DNA of 64,000 bases from Geotalea toluenoxydans JCM 15764. GTDB lineage: Bacteria > Desulfobacterota > Desulfuromonadia > Geobacterales > Geobacteraceae. Positions 1 to 8,788 of the stretch are shown one piece after another (positions within the stretch are counted from its first letter, which is position 1; each line of letters starts with the position of its first letter). The position numbers were made by a program, and so were the translations under genes. The DNA lies in contig NZ_BBCJ01000016.1 in assembly GCF_001311985.1 (NCBI RefSeq), positions 53,851 to 117,850 on the forward strand, in the 5' to 3' direction. The notes below the pieces were generated by a model, which searched no databases, had not been told where the DNA came from, and saw nothing but the letters and a program-made list of their open reading frames with translations.

Positions 1-2
1 CC

Positions 3-643
3 ACCTCCGTCAACAGTGTAGCACCCGCCGATGCTGAGACGGCAGCAGAGATCCTCCGGCTGCAGATGCTGCGTTCAGCAGTATCTCCGGCAGGCAGCGA
101 TGACGGTTACAGTTCAATGCCCACTGCTGATTCCATCAGCAGAGCCCTGTCCACATACCTTGAGCAGCAGCGACAGCACCCCATAGCCTCCCATGAGGCC
201 CCGAATGCGATAAGCATCGCTCCTGAAGAGCACCCTGCCACCACTTTGCCTGTAGCCCAGAACTCCTCACTGGAGACTATTATCGTTCGCGCTTCCAGGC
301 GGTATGGGGTTGAGGCGGGGTTGATCAAGGCAGTGATAAAGGCGGAGAGTAATTTCAATCCCCATGCCGTTTCCCATGCGGGAGCACAAGGCTAATGCAG
401 CTCATGCCATCCACTGCCAAGGGCCTGGGTGTGACCGATTCTTTCGATGCCGAACAGAATGTAATGGCAGGAACAAGGTTTTTAAAGGATATGCTCAACC
501 GCTATGGGGGGAATGTGGATTCCGCTCTGGCTGCTTATAACTGGGGGCCCGGCAACGTTGACAGGCATGCTGAGTCGCTGCCGCGGGAAACCAGAGATTA
601 CCTGGTAAAGGTGAAAAGATACTACCGAGACTACAGCGTTTAA
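3..643 (+). CDS. SLT-type lytic transglycosylase, 5' end outside window, one frameshift
   Basis: The C-terminal half is a goose-lysozyme-like SLT domain that cleaves peptidoglycan glycan strands in the periplasm. Visible motifs are the catalytic glutamate in KAESNFNPHAVS, then GAQG, MQLMPSTAKGLG, and the C-terminal AYNWGPGNVDR. The frame breaks at about position 393, where GAQG runs into a TAA. One extra C there (ggcc for ggc) gives the family's GAQGLMQLMP, so I read the two pieces as one gene. The first 100 or so residues are a low-complexity Ser/Ala/Pro linker. The frame is open to the window edge with no clear start, so the N-terminus (possibly a signal peptide or another domain) is missing. 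Its partner genes lie outside the window. The family call is secure; the exact role is not known. Confidence 0.85.
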
Positions 644-661
644 TAACATGTCCAATCTGAT

Positions 662-693
662 AAAAAAGCTCCCGCTGAATGGGGAGCTTTTTA
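662..693 (+). terminator. Rho-independent terminator after the transglycosylase
   Basis: An 11-bp stem (AAAAAGCTCCC / GGGGAGCTTTTT) with a 6-7 nt loop ends in a T run. It follows the transglycosylase stop by about 20 bp and separates that gene from the convergent cytochrome gene. Confidence 0.85.
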
Positions 694-789
694 TCAGGTT
701 TTGAAAAATTATTGCGGGCCAATCTGCTTGTTGCCGCTCACTCGGAACTCAAACGTACTTGAGCCTTGCATATCGGCCTCACCTTAGGT

Positions 790-1086
790 CTACTTGTCTT
801 TTTTCAAGGGGTTCTGTTGCCAGAAATGCCCCAGCACCTGGCGATCCGCATCAGTCAGGGTAACCCCCTTTTCCTCCATCTTGCGCATGATCTTTTCCAT
901 GCTTTTCCGCTGTTTTACAGCAGCATCGATCTTTTGCCGGTTATGACAGCCAAGGCATTTCTCATCGATAATCCGGTTTTCGGCAGGGGGGAGGCTTATT
1001 CCCCTGACATCTCCCTGGGTGGCGGCCAGGACATGGCCGGAGCTGGCCAACATCATTATTGCAGCCACTAAATATAATAAATACAT
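790..1086 (-). CDS. Small periplasmic monohaem c-type cytochrome
   Basis: A 98-residue protein with an N-terminal signal peptide (hydrophobic stretch about residues 3-16, cleavage near VLAATQ). One haem c attachment motif, CLGCH, lies near residue 43. The remainder is a charged helical tail with several Met residues (KSMEKIMRKM) that could supply the distal axial ligand. Small monohaem cytochromes of this kind act as periplasmic electron carriers. The start codon directly follows the stop of the ferritin-like gene upstream on the same strand, so the two are co-transcribed and probably translationally coupled. I cannot name a subfamily. Confidence 0.75.
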   Translation of the reverse strand: MYLLYLVAAIMMLASSGHVLAATQGDVRGISLPPAENRIIDEKCLGCHNRQKIDAAVKQRKSMEKIMRKMEEKGVTLTDADRQVLGHFWQQNPLKKDK

Positions 1087-1583
1087 TTATTCCCTCACGT
1101 AGATGTCCTGATCCGACCTGTGGACCATGGTCATGATATGCATGTATTCGTCCTCGATCATCTCATAGTGGTTTTGCGTCTCTTTCACCACCTGCTCGAA
1201 TATCTTTCTCACCAGGGGATCGACGATATCCTTGGCCAGCAGGGTGTACTGTTCAATGCAGGCCTTCTCTTCCTTGAGGGCGATTTCGAGCGCTTTCTGT
1301 TCGTGGGTATCCTCGTCGACAGCCTTTTCCAGGGCAAGAAAAATGGCATTTTCTTGTTGGGCGGTGACTCCATATAGGATCTGAGATCCCCGAATTCTCC
1401 CCCCTTGTAATGGTCGAAAAATGACTTCAGGTGTCCGACCTCTTCATTGGCCAAAAGTTCCAGAACTTTCCTGGCTCTCTCATTCTTCGTTACCGCAGCC
1501 GCACGACGATAGAAATCCATGCTGTCCTTTTCGGCCTGAATGGCGAGTTTCAGCGCTTCCTGTACCGTGTACTCTTTTCCCAT
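1087..1583 (-). CDS. Ferritin-like (rubrerythrin-family) di-iron protein, frameshifted
   Basis: The reconstructed protein is about 165 residues and forms a four-helix ferritin-like domain. Iron-ligand-type motifs are EKDSMDFY, NEEVGHLKSF, a third helix with EEKACIEQY, and a fourth with ETQNHYEMIEDEY. It has no rubredoxin zinc-ribbon tail, so it belongs to the short rubrerythrin-like proteins seen in anaerobes, usually linked to iron or peroxide handling. The frame breaks near 1340 (after residue 81), and one added base restores the C-terminal two helices down to the TAA at 1087. It heads a two-gene unit with the downstream cytochrome, which begins at the next base. A relative lies at 44300-44784. 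Confidence 0.75.
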
Positions 1584-1659
1584 GGTATCCTCCTGTCATG
1601 CACCAATAAAAGTGAGGTAAAGAAAAGTATAGCGGGAAAAAGAGAGCGGTCAACAGTGG

Positions 1660-2436
1660 TCATTTTTTATTGGCATCAAGAAGGGAATTGACCACGACTC
1701 CGGCCATGGTAAGGCCGAAGATGGAAGGAATATAGGAGATACTGCCGAGAATTACCCGACGGTGTTCGCAGGAAAACTGCTGATTGTCCTTGTTGGGGCA
1801 GATGCAGTTGCCTTTGCAGCCACCATCCTTAACCTCAGGCTCACGGTATTCCTCGGTGGAATAGACGACCTGTACCCCTTTTGGTATACCCTTCTTCCGC
1901 AGCAGCTTCCTCATGGAACGGGCCATGCGGCATTTGTGTGTTTCAGCGATATCGGCAACCTTTACCTGGGTCGGGTCCAGTTTGGCGGCTGCGCCCATGC
2001 TGGAAATAATCGGTATCTGCCGTTCCCTGCATGTCACAATTAGATGGAGCTTGCTGGTGAAGTGATCGATGGCGTCGACCACATAATCGTAGCCGCTGGC
2101 CAGGAGAAAGTCGCTGTTTTCGGCAGTATAAAAATCCTTGAAGGGGATGATCTCTGCCTCAGGATTGATCAGCCGCAACCGCTCAGCCATGACGGTGGCT
2201 TTTGCCTTGCCGACAGTGCCATCCATGGCATGTAGCTGTCTGTTGACATTGGTCAGGCAGATGTCATCGAAATCCACCAGCACCAGCTTGCCGATTCCGG
2301 CCCGGCACAATGCCTCGGCGGCATAGCTGCCGACACCCCCAAGACCGAAAACAGCGACTGAGCTTTCCTTGAGCTTGGCGAGCCCTTGCGGGCCAACGAG
2401 CAATTCGGTTCGTGAAAAACGGTGCAAAGCCGACAT
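1660..2436 (-). CDS. tcdA: tRNA threonylcarbamoyladenosine dehydratase
   Basis: A 258-residue E1-like ATP-dependent enzyme that cyclises t6A37 of ANN-decoding tRNAs to ct6A. The nucleotide-binding GLGGVGSYAAEALCRAG loop is at about residues 31-47, followed by the NVNRQLHA motif typical of ThiF/MoeB/TcdA proteins. A Cys-rich stretch (GGCKGNCICP) and the GSISYIPSIFGL motif near the C-terminus fit the TcdA/CsdL branch rather than ThiF or MoeB. It is intact in this assembly and lies 30 bp downstream of tatD on the same strand, so the two probably form an operon. Confidence 0.9.
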   Translation of the reverse strand: MSALHRFSRTELLVGPQGLAKLKESSVAVFGLGGVGSYAAEALCRAGIGKLVLVDFDDICLTNVNRQLHAMDGTVGKAKATVMAERLRLINPEAEIIPFKDFYTAENSDFLLASGYDYVVDAIDHFTSKLHLIVTCRERQIPIISSMGAAAKLDPTQVKVADIAETHKCRMARSMRKLLRKKGIPKGVQVVYSTEEYREPEVKDGGCKGNCICPNKDNQQFSCEHRRVILGSISYIPSIFGLTMAGVVVNSLLDANKK

Positions 2437-2466
2437 GTATAAACCTCGTGATTGTAGTTGAAAAAT

Positions 2467-3263
2467 CTAAATTAATAATGCCGGCAACCGAAACAGTTCG
2501 ACGGCATTCCTGGATGTCTGGGCGGCAACTTCTCCAAGAGTCAGCCCCTTGATTTCGGCTATCTTGGTTGCTGTTGCCATGAGAAAAGCGGGTTCATTGC
2601 GCGTGCCACGGTAGGGTTCGGGGGAAAGGTCTGGCGCGTCCGTTTCAAGGAGCAGGTGGCTGAGCGGCATTTTCCTGGCCACAGCCACCGGACGGACCGC
2701 ATTGGCGAAAGTGACCGTCCCGGCCATGGAAATGTAAAGCCCGATACCCATACATTTTACCGCAGTTTCCATGCTGCCGGAAAAGGCATGCATTACTCCT
2801 CTGATCAGCCCCTCCCCCTCATCTTGCAGAATGGTTATCAGGTCCTGAAAGGCATTGCGGCAGTGGAGCAGGACCGGCAAGTCCAGCTTTCGAGCAAGCC
2901 TGAGTTGTTGGCGGAAAGAGTACATCTGTATTTCCTGGATACGGCCAGGGTGTAATCCAATCCGATCTCGCCAATAGCTATGGCCGATCGCGCACATGAC
3001 TCAAGCTCCTCCAGTATGTTCCGGGAAAATAGTCGTGCATGCATCGGGTGCAGGCCATAGGCTGGAAAAATTTCCGAATGGGACTTATGGAGAACTTGAA
3101 GCCTTTGCCATTCCTCCGGCTCGATTGCCGGGACGATGAATTTCATCACTCCGGCCATCCTTCCTGCCCGGATAACGGCAGGCAACCTGCCGGCAAAGGC
3201 CCGGTCAGCAAGGTGACAATGGGTATCGATCAGCAGGGGAGAGCGCATCGTCCTGTCCATCAT
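2467..3263 (-). CDS. tatD: TatD-family metal-dependent hydrolase/deoxyribonuclease, frameshifted
   Basis: A TIM-barrel nuclease of the TatD family. Metal-ligand motifs appear in the expected order: DTHCHL near the N-terminus, GEIGLDYT, LLHCRNAF, MHAFSG, and LETDAPDL. The protein is about 265 residues, the family's normal length. The frame breaks near 2955, just after GLDYT; one added C makes the continuation PGRIQEIQ. Alternative starts exist among the first six residues (MMDRTM). TatD proteins act on 3' DNA ends in DNA repair and quality control; here the gene is the first of a two-gene unit with tcdA. Family assignment is firm, cellular role less so. Confidence 0.88.
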
Positions 3264-3380
3264 TTAAATCTATCACTTAGATAACTATAAAAGGAAGAGG
3301 TTTTCTGGATGGGCCATCGGCAAACCCAGTTTTTTATTGCCCTTTTAGGGGCGACATGGCATTATTTAACGGTACTTCCT

Positions 3381-3410
3381 AAGGCGAAGATAACCTCTTC
3401 GCCTTTCTTT
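3381..3410 (+). terminator. Terminator-like hairpin in the prfC leader
   Basis: Ten-base arms (AAGGCGAAGA / TCTTCGCCTT) with a 5-nt loop are followed by a T-rich run on the plus strand, about 40 bp before the prfC start. The upstream gene, tatD, runs the other way, so this cannot be the terminator of a preceding plus-strand gene. It may be a leader attenuator for prfC. Inference only. Confidence 0.5.
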
Positions 3411-3450
3411 CGTCTGCACTAATTGCTTTGCCAGGTACAGGAGCAGGTTA

Positions 3451-5032
3451 ATGAAGAAGCATTTTGAGAAGGAAACTGACAGCAGGCGCACTTTCGCCAT
3501 CATCAGCCATCCCGATGCTGGAAAGACGACCATAACGGAAAAGCTGCTGCTTTTCGGCGGCGCCATCCAGCAGGCAGGGGAGGTCCGGGCGCGAAAGGCC
3601 GCACGCCATGCCACATCGGACTGGATGGAGATGGAGAAACAGCGCGGCATTTCGGTCACTTCGTCGGTGATGAAGTTCACCTACCGGGATTACGAGATCA
3701 ATCTTCTCGATACCCCAGGTCATAACGATTTCTCCGAAGATACCTACCGGACCCTTACTGCCGTGGACTCAGTATTGATGGTGATCGACTCGGTAAAAGG
3801 GGTGGAAAGCCAGACGAAGAAGCTTTTGGAAGTATGCCGGTTGCGCCATACGCCGATCATGACCTTTATCAACAAGCTGGACCGTGAGGGACGCGAACCC
3901 TTGACCTTCTCGACGACATCGAGAGCACCCTCAACATACAATGTGCGCCCATGACCTGGCCGGTTGGGATGGGCAAAAGATTTCGCGGCACCTACCACCT
4001 CTATAGCAAAGAGCTGACCTTTTTCGATCCCGAGGCTGACCGGGGTACCGGCCAGACCATTACCGTGAAGGGGCTGGACGACCCTCTTCTGGATGAGCTG
4101 CTTGGTTCTCAGGTGGAAGAGCTGCGCAACGATGTGGAACTTTTGGAAGGTGCAGCCCATCCCTTTGAGCAGGAGGCATATCTGGCCGGGCTGCAGACGC
4201 CGGTCTTTTTCGGCAGTGCCATCAACACGTTTGGTGTTCAACAGCTCCTGGATACTTTTATCGAGCACGCGCCACCACCGCAGCCGCGGGAAACTGAAAC
4301 GAGAGAGGTCTTCCCCTACGAGGAGGCATTTTCCGGCTTTACTTTCAAGATCCAGGCAAACATGGACCGGCCCACCGGGACCGCATCGCATTTTTCCGCA
4401 TCTGTTCCGGGAAATTCACCCGGGGCATGAAGGTCAGGCATATCCGCCTCGGCCGCGAGGTGCAGATTGCCAATGCCACGATCTTCATGGCCCAGGATCG
4501 CACCAATGTGGATGAGGCATATCCGGGCGATATCATCGGCATTCATAACCATGGTACCATCAAGATCGGGGATACCTTTACCCAAGGGGAGGACCTTAAA
4601 TATACCGGTATTCCCAATTTCGCCCCAGAACACTTCCGCAAGGTGCGCCTGCTTGACCCGATGAAATCGAAGGCTCTGGAAAAAGGGCTGGTGCAGCTGG
4701 CGGAAGAAGGGACTACCCAGGTGTTTCGTCCTTTGATGGGAAGCGACTGGATTGTCGGCGCTGTGGGTTTGCTGCAGTTCGACGTGGTTATGCACCGGCT
4801 GGAGCATGAATACAAGGTCAAGGCCACCTATGAGCCGGTTTCCTATGTAACTGCCCGCTGGGTGACAGGTGATAAGAAGAAAATGGACGAATTTGAAAAG
4901 AAGGAAGCCATGAGTCTGTACCGGGACGGGGAGGGGAATCTGGCCTACCTGGCGGGGAGCCAGTGGCGGCTGGACAACACCATGGAAAACTGGAAAGATA
5001 TCCAATTCCATGCAACCCGTGAGCATAGCTGA
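3451..5032 (+). CDS. prfC: Peptide chain release factor 3, two frameshifts
   Basis: A translational GTPase that removes RF1/RF2 from the ribosome after termination. The G1 loop HPDAGKTT, the switch region [29 protein letters not shown] and NKLD are in order in the first 150 residues. Domain II follows, then the RF3-specific C-terminus. Frames change near 3905 and near 4375. Restoring a G (gaacccttggac) and a C (gacccggcc) gives continuous sequence of 527 residues, the normal RF3 length. The start at 3451 is supported by a GGAG-like site about 10 bp upstream. It stands alone, with a terminator-like hairpin in its leader. Confidence 0.93.
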
Positions 5033-5085
5033 CAAAAAAGCCCTCGACTGAGGCTTATATACCATGCAGCTTCGTAAAAGAAAGG

Positions 5086-6209
5086 TTATAGCGACATTCC
5101 CTTGTTTTCCCTTTCGATTTTATTCACGACACAATAAATCTGCCCTTCTTTCAAGCCGGGCTTGAAGCAGCCGTTACATGAAATACAGGTTGCCCTGGCT
5201 TCGTCACCCTTCTCCCATCGCCTTACCAGCTCTGGTTCACGGATAAACGGGCGCGACATGGAGATGTAGTCAGCTTCACCGCGGCGGACAATTCCCTCAA
5301 TGACCTCGAAGGATCGGAGCCCACCTACGACCATGACCGGACAGGAGACTGCTTCCTTAATCCGGTAAGCCATTGGCAGGTTGTAGGCCTCCTGCTCGCG
5401 GGTGGAAATGCCCTGTCGAACAGGGGCCAAATCTCCCGAAGCGGGAGTGCCGCCGCTCACCTCGATGGCGTCAATTCCCTCCTGATCAAGAGCGCGGGCA
5501 GCAAAGAGCGCATCTTCAAGAGTCAACCCCCCGGCAAGGTTATCGTCGCCATTGAGCTTGACCAACACCGGAAATTCATTACCCACCCTTTACGCACACT
5601 GGCATAACATTCAAGGAGGAAGCGGCAGCGGTTCTCGATGGATCCCCCATAGGCATCAGTTCTCCGGTTGGTAAGGGGGGAGAGGAACTGGTTGATCAGA
5701 TACCCATGGGCCGCATGCAGCTGAACTGCGTCGAAATCACACTCCTTGGCTCTTGCGGCGGCATCGCCAAAAAGCCGGACCATATTTCCTATCTCCTGCA
5801 GGGAAAGCTCTGCCGGCTCTTCCGGGAACTGGGGGGTCTGGAGCGTCGATGGGGCCACAGGTCTGGTGCCGATGACCTTGGCAGAGGTCTGCCCTCCGGC
5901 ATGGACCATCTGCAGACAGATTTTCCCGCCGGCGCCATGGACCGCTGCAGTCAGATCACGCATGGGCGGGGCGAAAGAGTCGTCATGAATACCCATCTGA
6001 CCGGGAAGTTGCTTGCCGTCAGGGCGTATGAAAGCATAGCCGGTGATGATAAGCCCTGCTCCTCCTCTGGCAAGATTGGCATAATAGGCAGCTAACCTTG
6101 CCGTAGGGCGCCCGTCCTCCTCACACATTCCTTCCCAGGTGGCGGAGCGGACGAAACGATTGTTCAGCGCCAGGCGGTTTATCCGCGTCTCGTCAAAAAG
6201 CTTTCTCAT
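5086..6209 (-). CDS. NADH:flavin oxidoreductase, Old Yellow Enzyme family, frameshifted
   Basis: An FMN-binding TIM-barrel oxidoreductase of about 375 residues. Recognisable OYE motifs are NRFVRSATWEG near the N-terminus, LQMVHAGGQ, the substrate-anion pair in AVQLHAAHGYLINQFLSP, NRRTDAYGGS, and MVVGGLRS/ADYISMSRPFI near the FMN phosphate site. The C-terminus has a short cysteine group (CISCNGCFKPG). It lacks the long FeS/FAD extension of the NADPH-dienoyl-CoA-reductase type. The frame breaks near 5585. It starts 11 bp after the pyk stop and is probably the last gene of the cytochrome-pyk-oxidoreductase operon. The substrate is not predictable. Confidence 0.85.
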
Positions 6210-6220
6210 GCTGCCTCCGT

Positions 6221-7662
6221 TCAGAAAATCTCATAGTAGCCTTCAGTGCCCAACCGGTGGACTTTCATCAGATTGGTAGAGCCTTTTGCTTCTAAGGGCA
6301 CTCCCATGGAGACAACGACCAGGTCACCTTTCCTGAAGCCTGTGGTCATCAGTGTTTCCTCGCCGACCTTTATCTGTTGCCTGGTGCCTCCCACAGAGCC
6401 TACAGGATAGCTTTTAACCCCCCAATAGAGGGCAAGCCGGCGCTGGATCTCCGGAAATGGTGTAAAGGCGATAATGGGCAGTTGCGGACGGAACTTTGAG
6501 ATGAGGGCGGCAGTGTTTCCCGATTGGGTGAAAACAACCAAAGCCTTGGCCTTCAGTGTCGATGCGGCGTGACAGGAGGCCTCGGCGACGGCCTCAGGAA
6601 CGTTGTCGCTATGTACCTGTTTTATGGCCGGAATACGCCATAGTTCAGCGTGTTCGATATCCAGGGCGATTTTGGCCATAGTCCGCACCGCCTCGATGGG
6701 ATAAGCGCCGGAAGCAGTCTCTCCGGATAGCATGACGGCATCGGTCCCGTCAAGAATGGCATTGGCCACATCGGATGTTTCAGCGCGGGTGGGGCGGGCA
6801 TGCACAATCATTGACTCCAGCATCTGTGTTGCTGTAATTACCGGCTTGCCCACCTCATTACAGGCGCGGATTATGCTTTTCTGCACCAGGGAACCCGCTC
6901 TGCACTCAGTTCGACACCAAGGTCCCCCCGTGCAACCATTACAGCATCCGTCACGGCAAGGATGCTGTTGAAGTTGCGCAGGGCTTCAGGCTTTTCTATC
7001 TTGGCAACCACCGGCGTATTGAGCCCCTTGCCACGGATTATCTCCTTGATACCCTCCACATCCGAGGCCTGTCGGACAAAGGAAAGGGCGACAAAATCAA
7101 CCCCCATCTCAAGGCAGAATTCCAGGTCCGCCCGGTCCTTATCGGAAAGTGAAGGCGCAGAAACTGCCACCCCGGGAAGGTTGATACCCTTGAGATCTTT
7201 CAGCATCCCTCCTTCGATAATATTACAGTGAACGACGTTACCGGAGATTGAAACAACCTTCAGTTCAATCATGCCGTCATCAAGCAGTATTTTCGATCCC
7301 GGTTTCACATCATGGGGTAAGGCCTTGTAGATGGTGGATATCAGTCCGGGACGGCCGAGCACTTCATCGGTGGTAATGTCCAGTTTTTCACCCTTCACCA
7401 GGCGAATGGCACCATCGGCCATGCGGCCGGTCCTGATCTTCGGCCCCTGGAGATCGGCAAGAATGGCAATTGCCACCTTTTTCCTGTCCGAAAGAGCCCG
7501 GATGGTGGTGATGAGAGCTGTTTTTTCTTGCTGGGAGCCATGGGAAAAGTTGAGACGGAAAACATCGACACCAGCATCCATGAGGCGGGCTATGATCTTT
7601 TCAGAAGAACTGCTTGGCCCCAGAGTGGCAATTATCTTGGTCTTGCGGAAGGTTCTTTTCAA
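6221..7662 (-). CDS. pyk: Pyruvate kinase, frameshifted
   Basis: Converts phosphoenolpyruvate and ADP to pyruvate and ATP. The N-terminal TIM barrel shows [31 protein letters not shown] and [20 protein letters not shown] is followed by the frame break near 6885, then [13 protein letters not shown], the pyruvate kinase signature. The C-terminal allosteric domain is complete. The joined protein is about 480 residues, as expected. Its start overlaps the stop of the upstream diheme lipoprotein by 4 bp, so the two are translationally coupled. The flavin oxidoreductase follows 11 bp downstream. Confidence 0.93.
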
Positions 7663-7994
7663 TGGTGGAAACGCCCCTTTCTTCCCTTATGGGCAGCATT
7701 TGGCGATTTATGGCACTCGAAACAACGAAGCTCTTCCACTTTGCTCAATTCCAGCACCGAGGTGGGTTTTGAGGTGTCGGGCATGTTGTAGGCTTCGGTC
7801 TGGAAGTAGTCACGGTCTCGCTCGTCGGTGAGGGTGGGTGCGTGGTAAGCTACTTTCCAGTTGTTGGTAATGGAGACGGTGTGGCACTGGTCGCATCCTC
7901 CCGGTGGAGGTATGGTTCGCCAGGCGCCGAACATGGTGCAGCCGCAGCTGAAAAAGAAGGAAAGAAAGAGTAATCGACTAAAGATTTTACACAT
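7659..7994 (-). CDS. Diheme c-type cytochrome lipoprotein upstream of pyk
   Basis: About 111 residues from the ATG at 7994, which I prefer over the upstream start at 8054 because an AAGGAG site lies 6 bp before it. The N-terminus is a strongly hydrophobic signal segment ending in SCGC, which probably marks a lipidated cysteine although the lipobox is not canonical. Two haem-binding motifs follow: CDQCH (near residue 34) and CFECH (near residue 92). The protein would be an extracytoplasmic electron-transfer lipoprotein. It overlaps pyk by 4 bp. A small cytochrome ahead of pyk is, as I recall, also found in Geobacter, which supports the taxonomic reading. Confidence 0.75.
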   Translation of the reverse strand: MCKIFSRLLFLSFFFSCGCTMFGAWRTIPPPGGCDQCHTVSITNNWKVAYHAPTLTDERDRDYFQTEAYNMPDTSKPTSVLELSKVEELRCFECHKSPNAAHKGRKGRFHH

Positions 7995-8138
7995 GAAGTG
8001 CTCCTTGACAGCGGGCCTGAAGCAGGGGCGGGCATTTTGCAGACATAATAACATAACGGGCCGTTAATACAACATCTGTAGAGTATATACGAGATGCTGA
8101 TATTGGAAAGGCATGAGGGTTATGGCAACCATCGGGAA

Positions 8139-8166
8139 TAAAAAAAACCCCGCCAGAGGCGGGGTT
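8139..8166 (-). terminator. Terminator downstream of HU
   Basis: A 9-bp GC-rich stem (AACCCCGCC / GGCGGGGTT) with a 3-nt loop is followed, on the minus strand, by an eight-base T run. It lies about 75 bp after the HU stop. Confidence 0.9.
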
Positions 8167-8241
8167 CTTGTATGGCTTATATGTATGTATGGGCACCAGA
8201 CAAGTCAGATTTAATGTGAGAAAATCACATTTGGGAGATCG

Positions 8242-8526
8242 TTACTTCTTTTTGGAAGCAACTGCATCCTTAAGAGCTTTGCCAGGACGGAATTTGGGAA
8301 CCTTGGCAGCAGCAATCTTGATCTCCTTGCCAGTCTGTGGGTTTCTACCGGTGCGGGCTTTTCTGCTTGCAACTTCGAAGCTGCCGAAGCCTACCAGAGT
8401 AACCCTGTCGCCTTTTTTCAGCGCGCCGCTAACAGTCGAGATGAAAGCGCCGACTGCTTTTTCAGCTGCACCCTTGGTCAGGCTTGCGGATTTTGCTACT
8501 GCCTCAACGAGTTCTGCTTTAGTCAT
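8242..8526 (-). CDS. hup: HU-family nucleoid DNA-binding protein
   Basis: A 94-residue histone-like protein that forms DNA-bending dimers. It starts [11 protein letters not shown] and has the GFGSFEV turn and the DNA-arm signature [13 protein letters not shown] around residues 60-73, closing with a lysine-rich tail (ASKKK). A GGAGGG-type ribosome site lies about 8 bp before the ATG. It is a single-gene unit with its own strong terminator. The A/T-rich region upstream (8580-8780) is suitable for a promoter. Whether it is HU-alpha- or beta-like cannot be told from this alone. Confidence 0.95.
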   Translation of the reverse strand: MTKAELVEAVAKSASLTKGAAEKAVGAFISTVSGALKKGDRVTLVGFGSFEVASRKARTGRNPQTGKEIKIAAAKVPKFRPGKALKDAVASKKK

Positions 8527-8788
8527 GATAAACCCTCCTTTAGAGTAAGAATTGGAAATACTATAGTCATATATTTGCCGTTTGCAAGGGTTTATTTAAA
8601 AAAAAACATTTTTTTTTAAGAGGGTAGCAGTTTTAGGCAGCTCTATTTCCCCCTTTCAAGGTCCAGCAAAGGATGGCAAAGATCACTTTTTGCGAATGCC
8701 CGCCAAAAGAGCATTCGTGAAATATAGTTAAAAATCAATAACTTATGCAATGGAAAAAAATCTGTTGCCGCACGAGATAAAGAAAAAA

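Noticed and set aside
3451..5032. prfC as a set of three small genes or a pseudogene
   Set aside because: Both joints are repaired by one base each and give normal-length RF3; the same pattern occurs across the window, so decay is unlikely.
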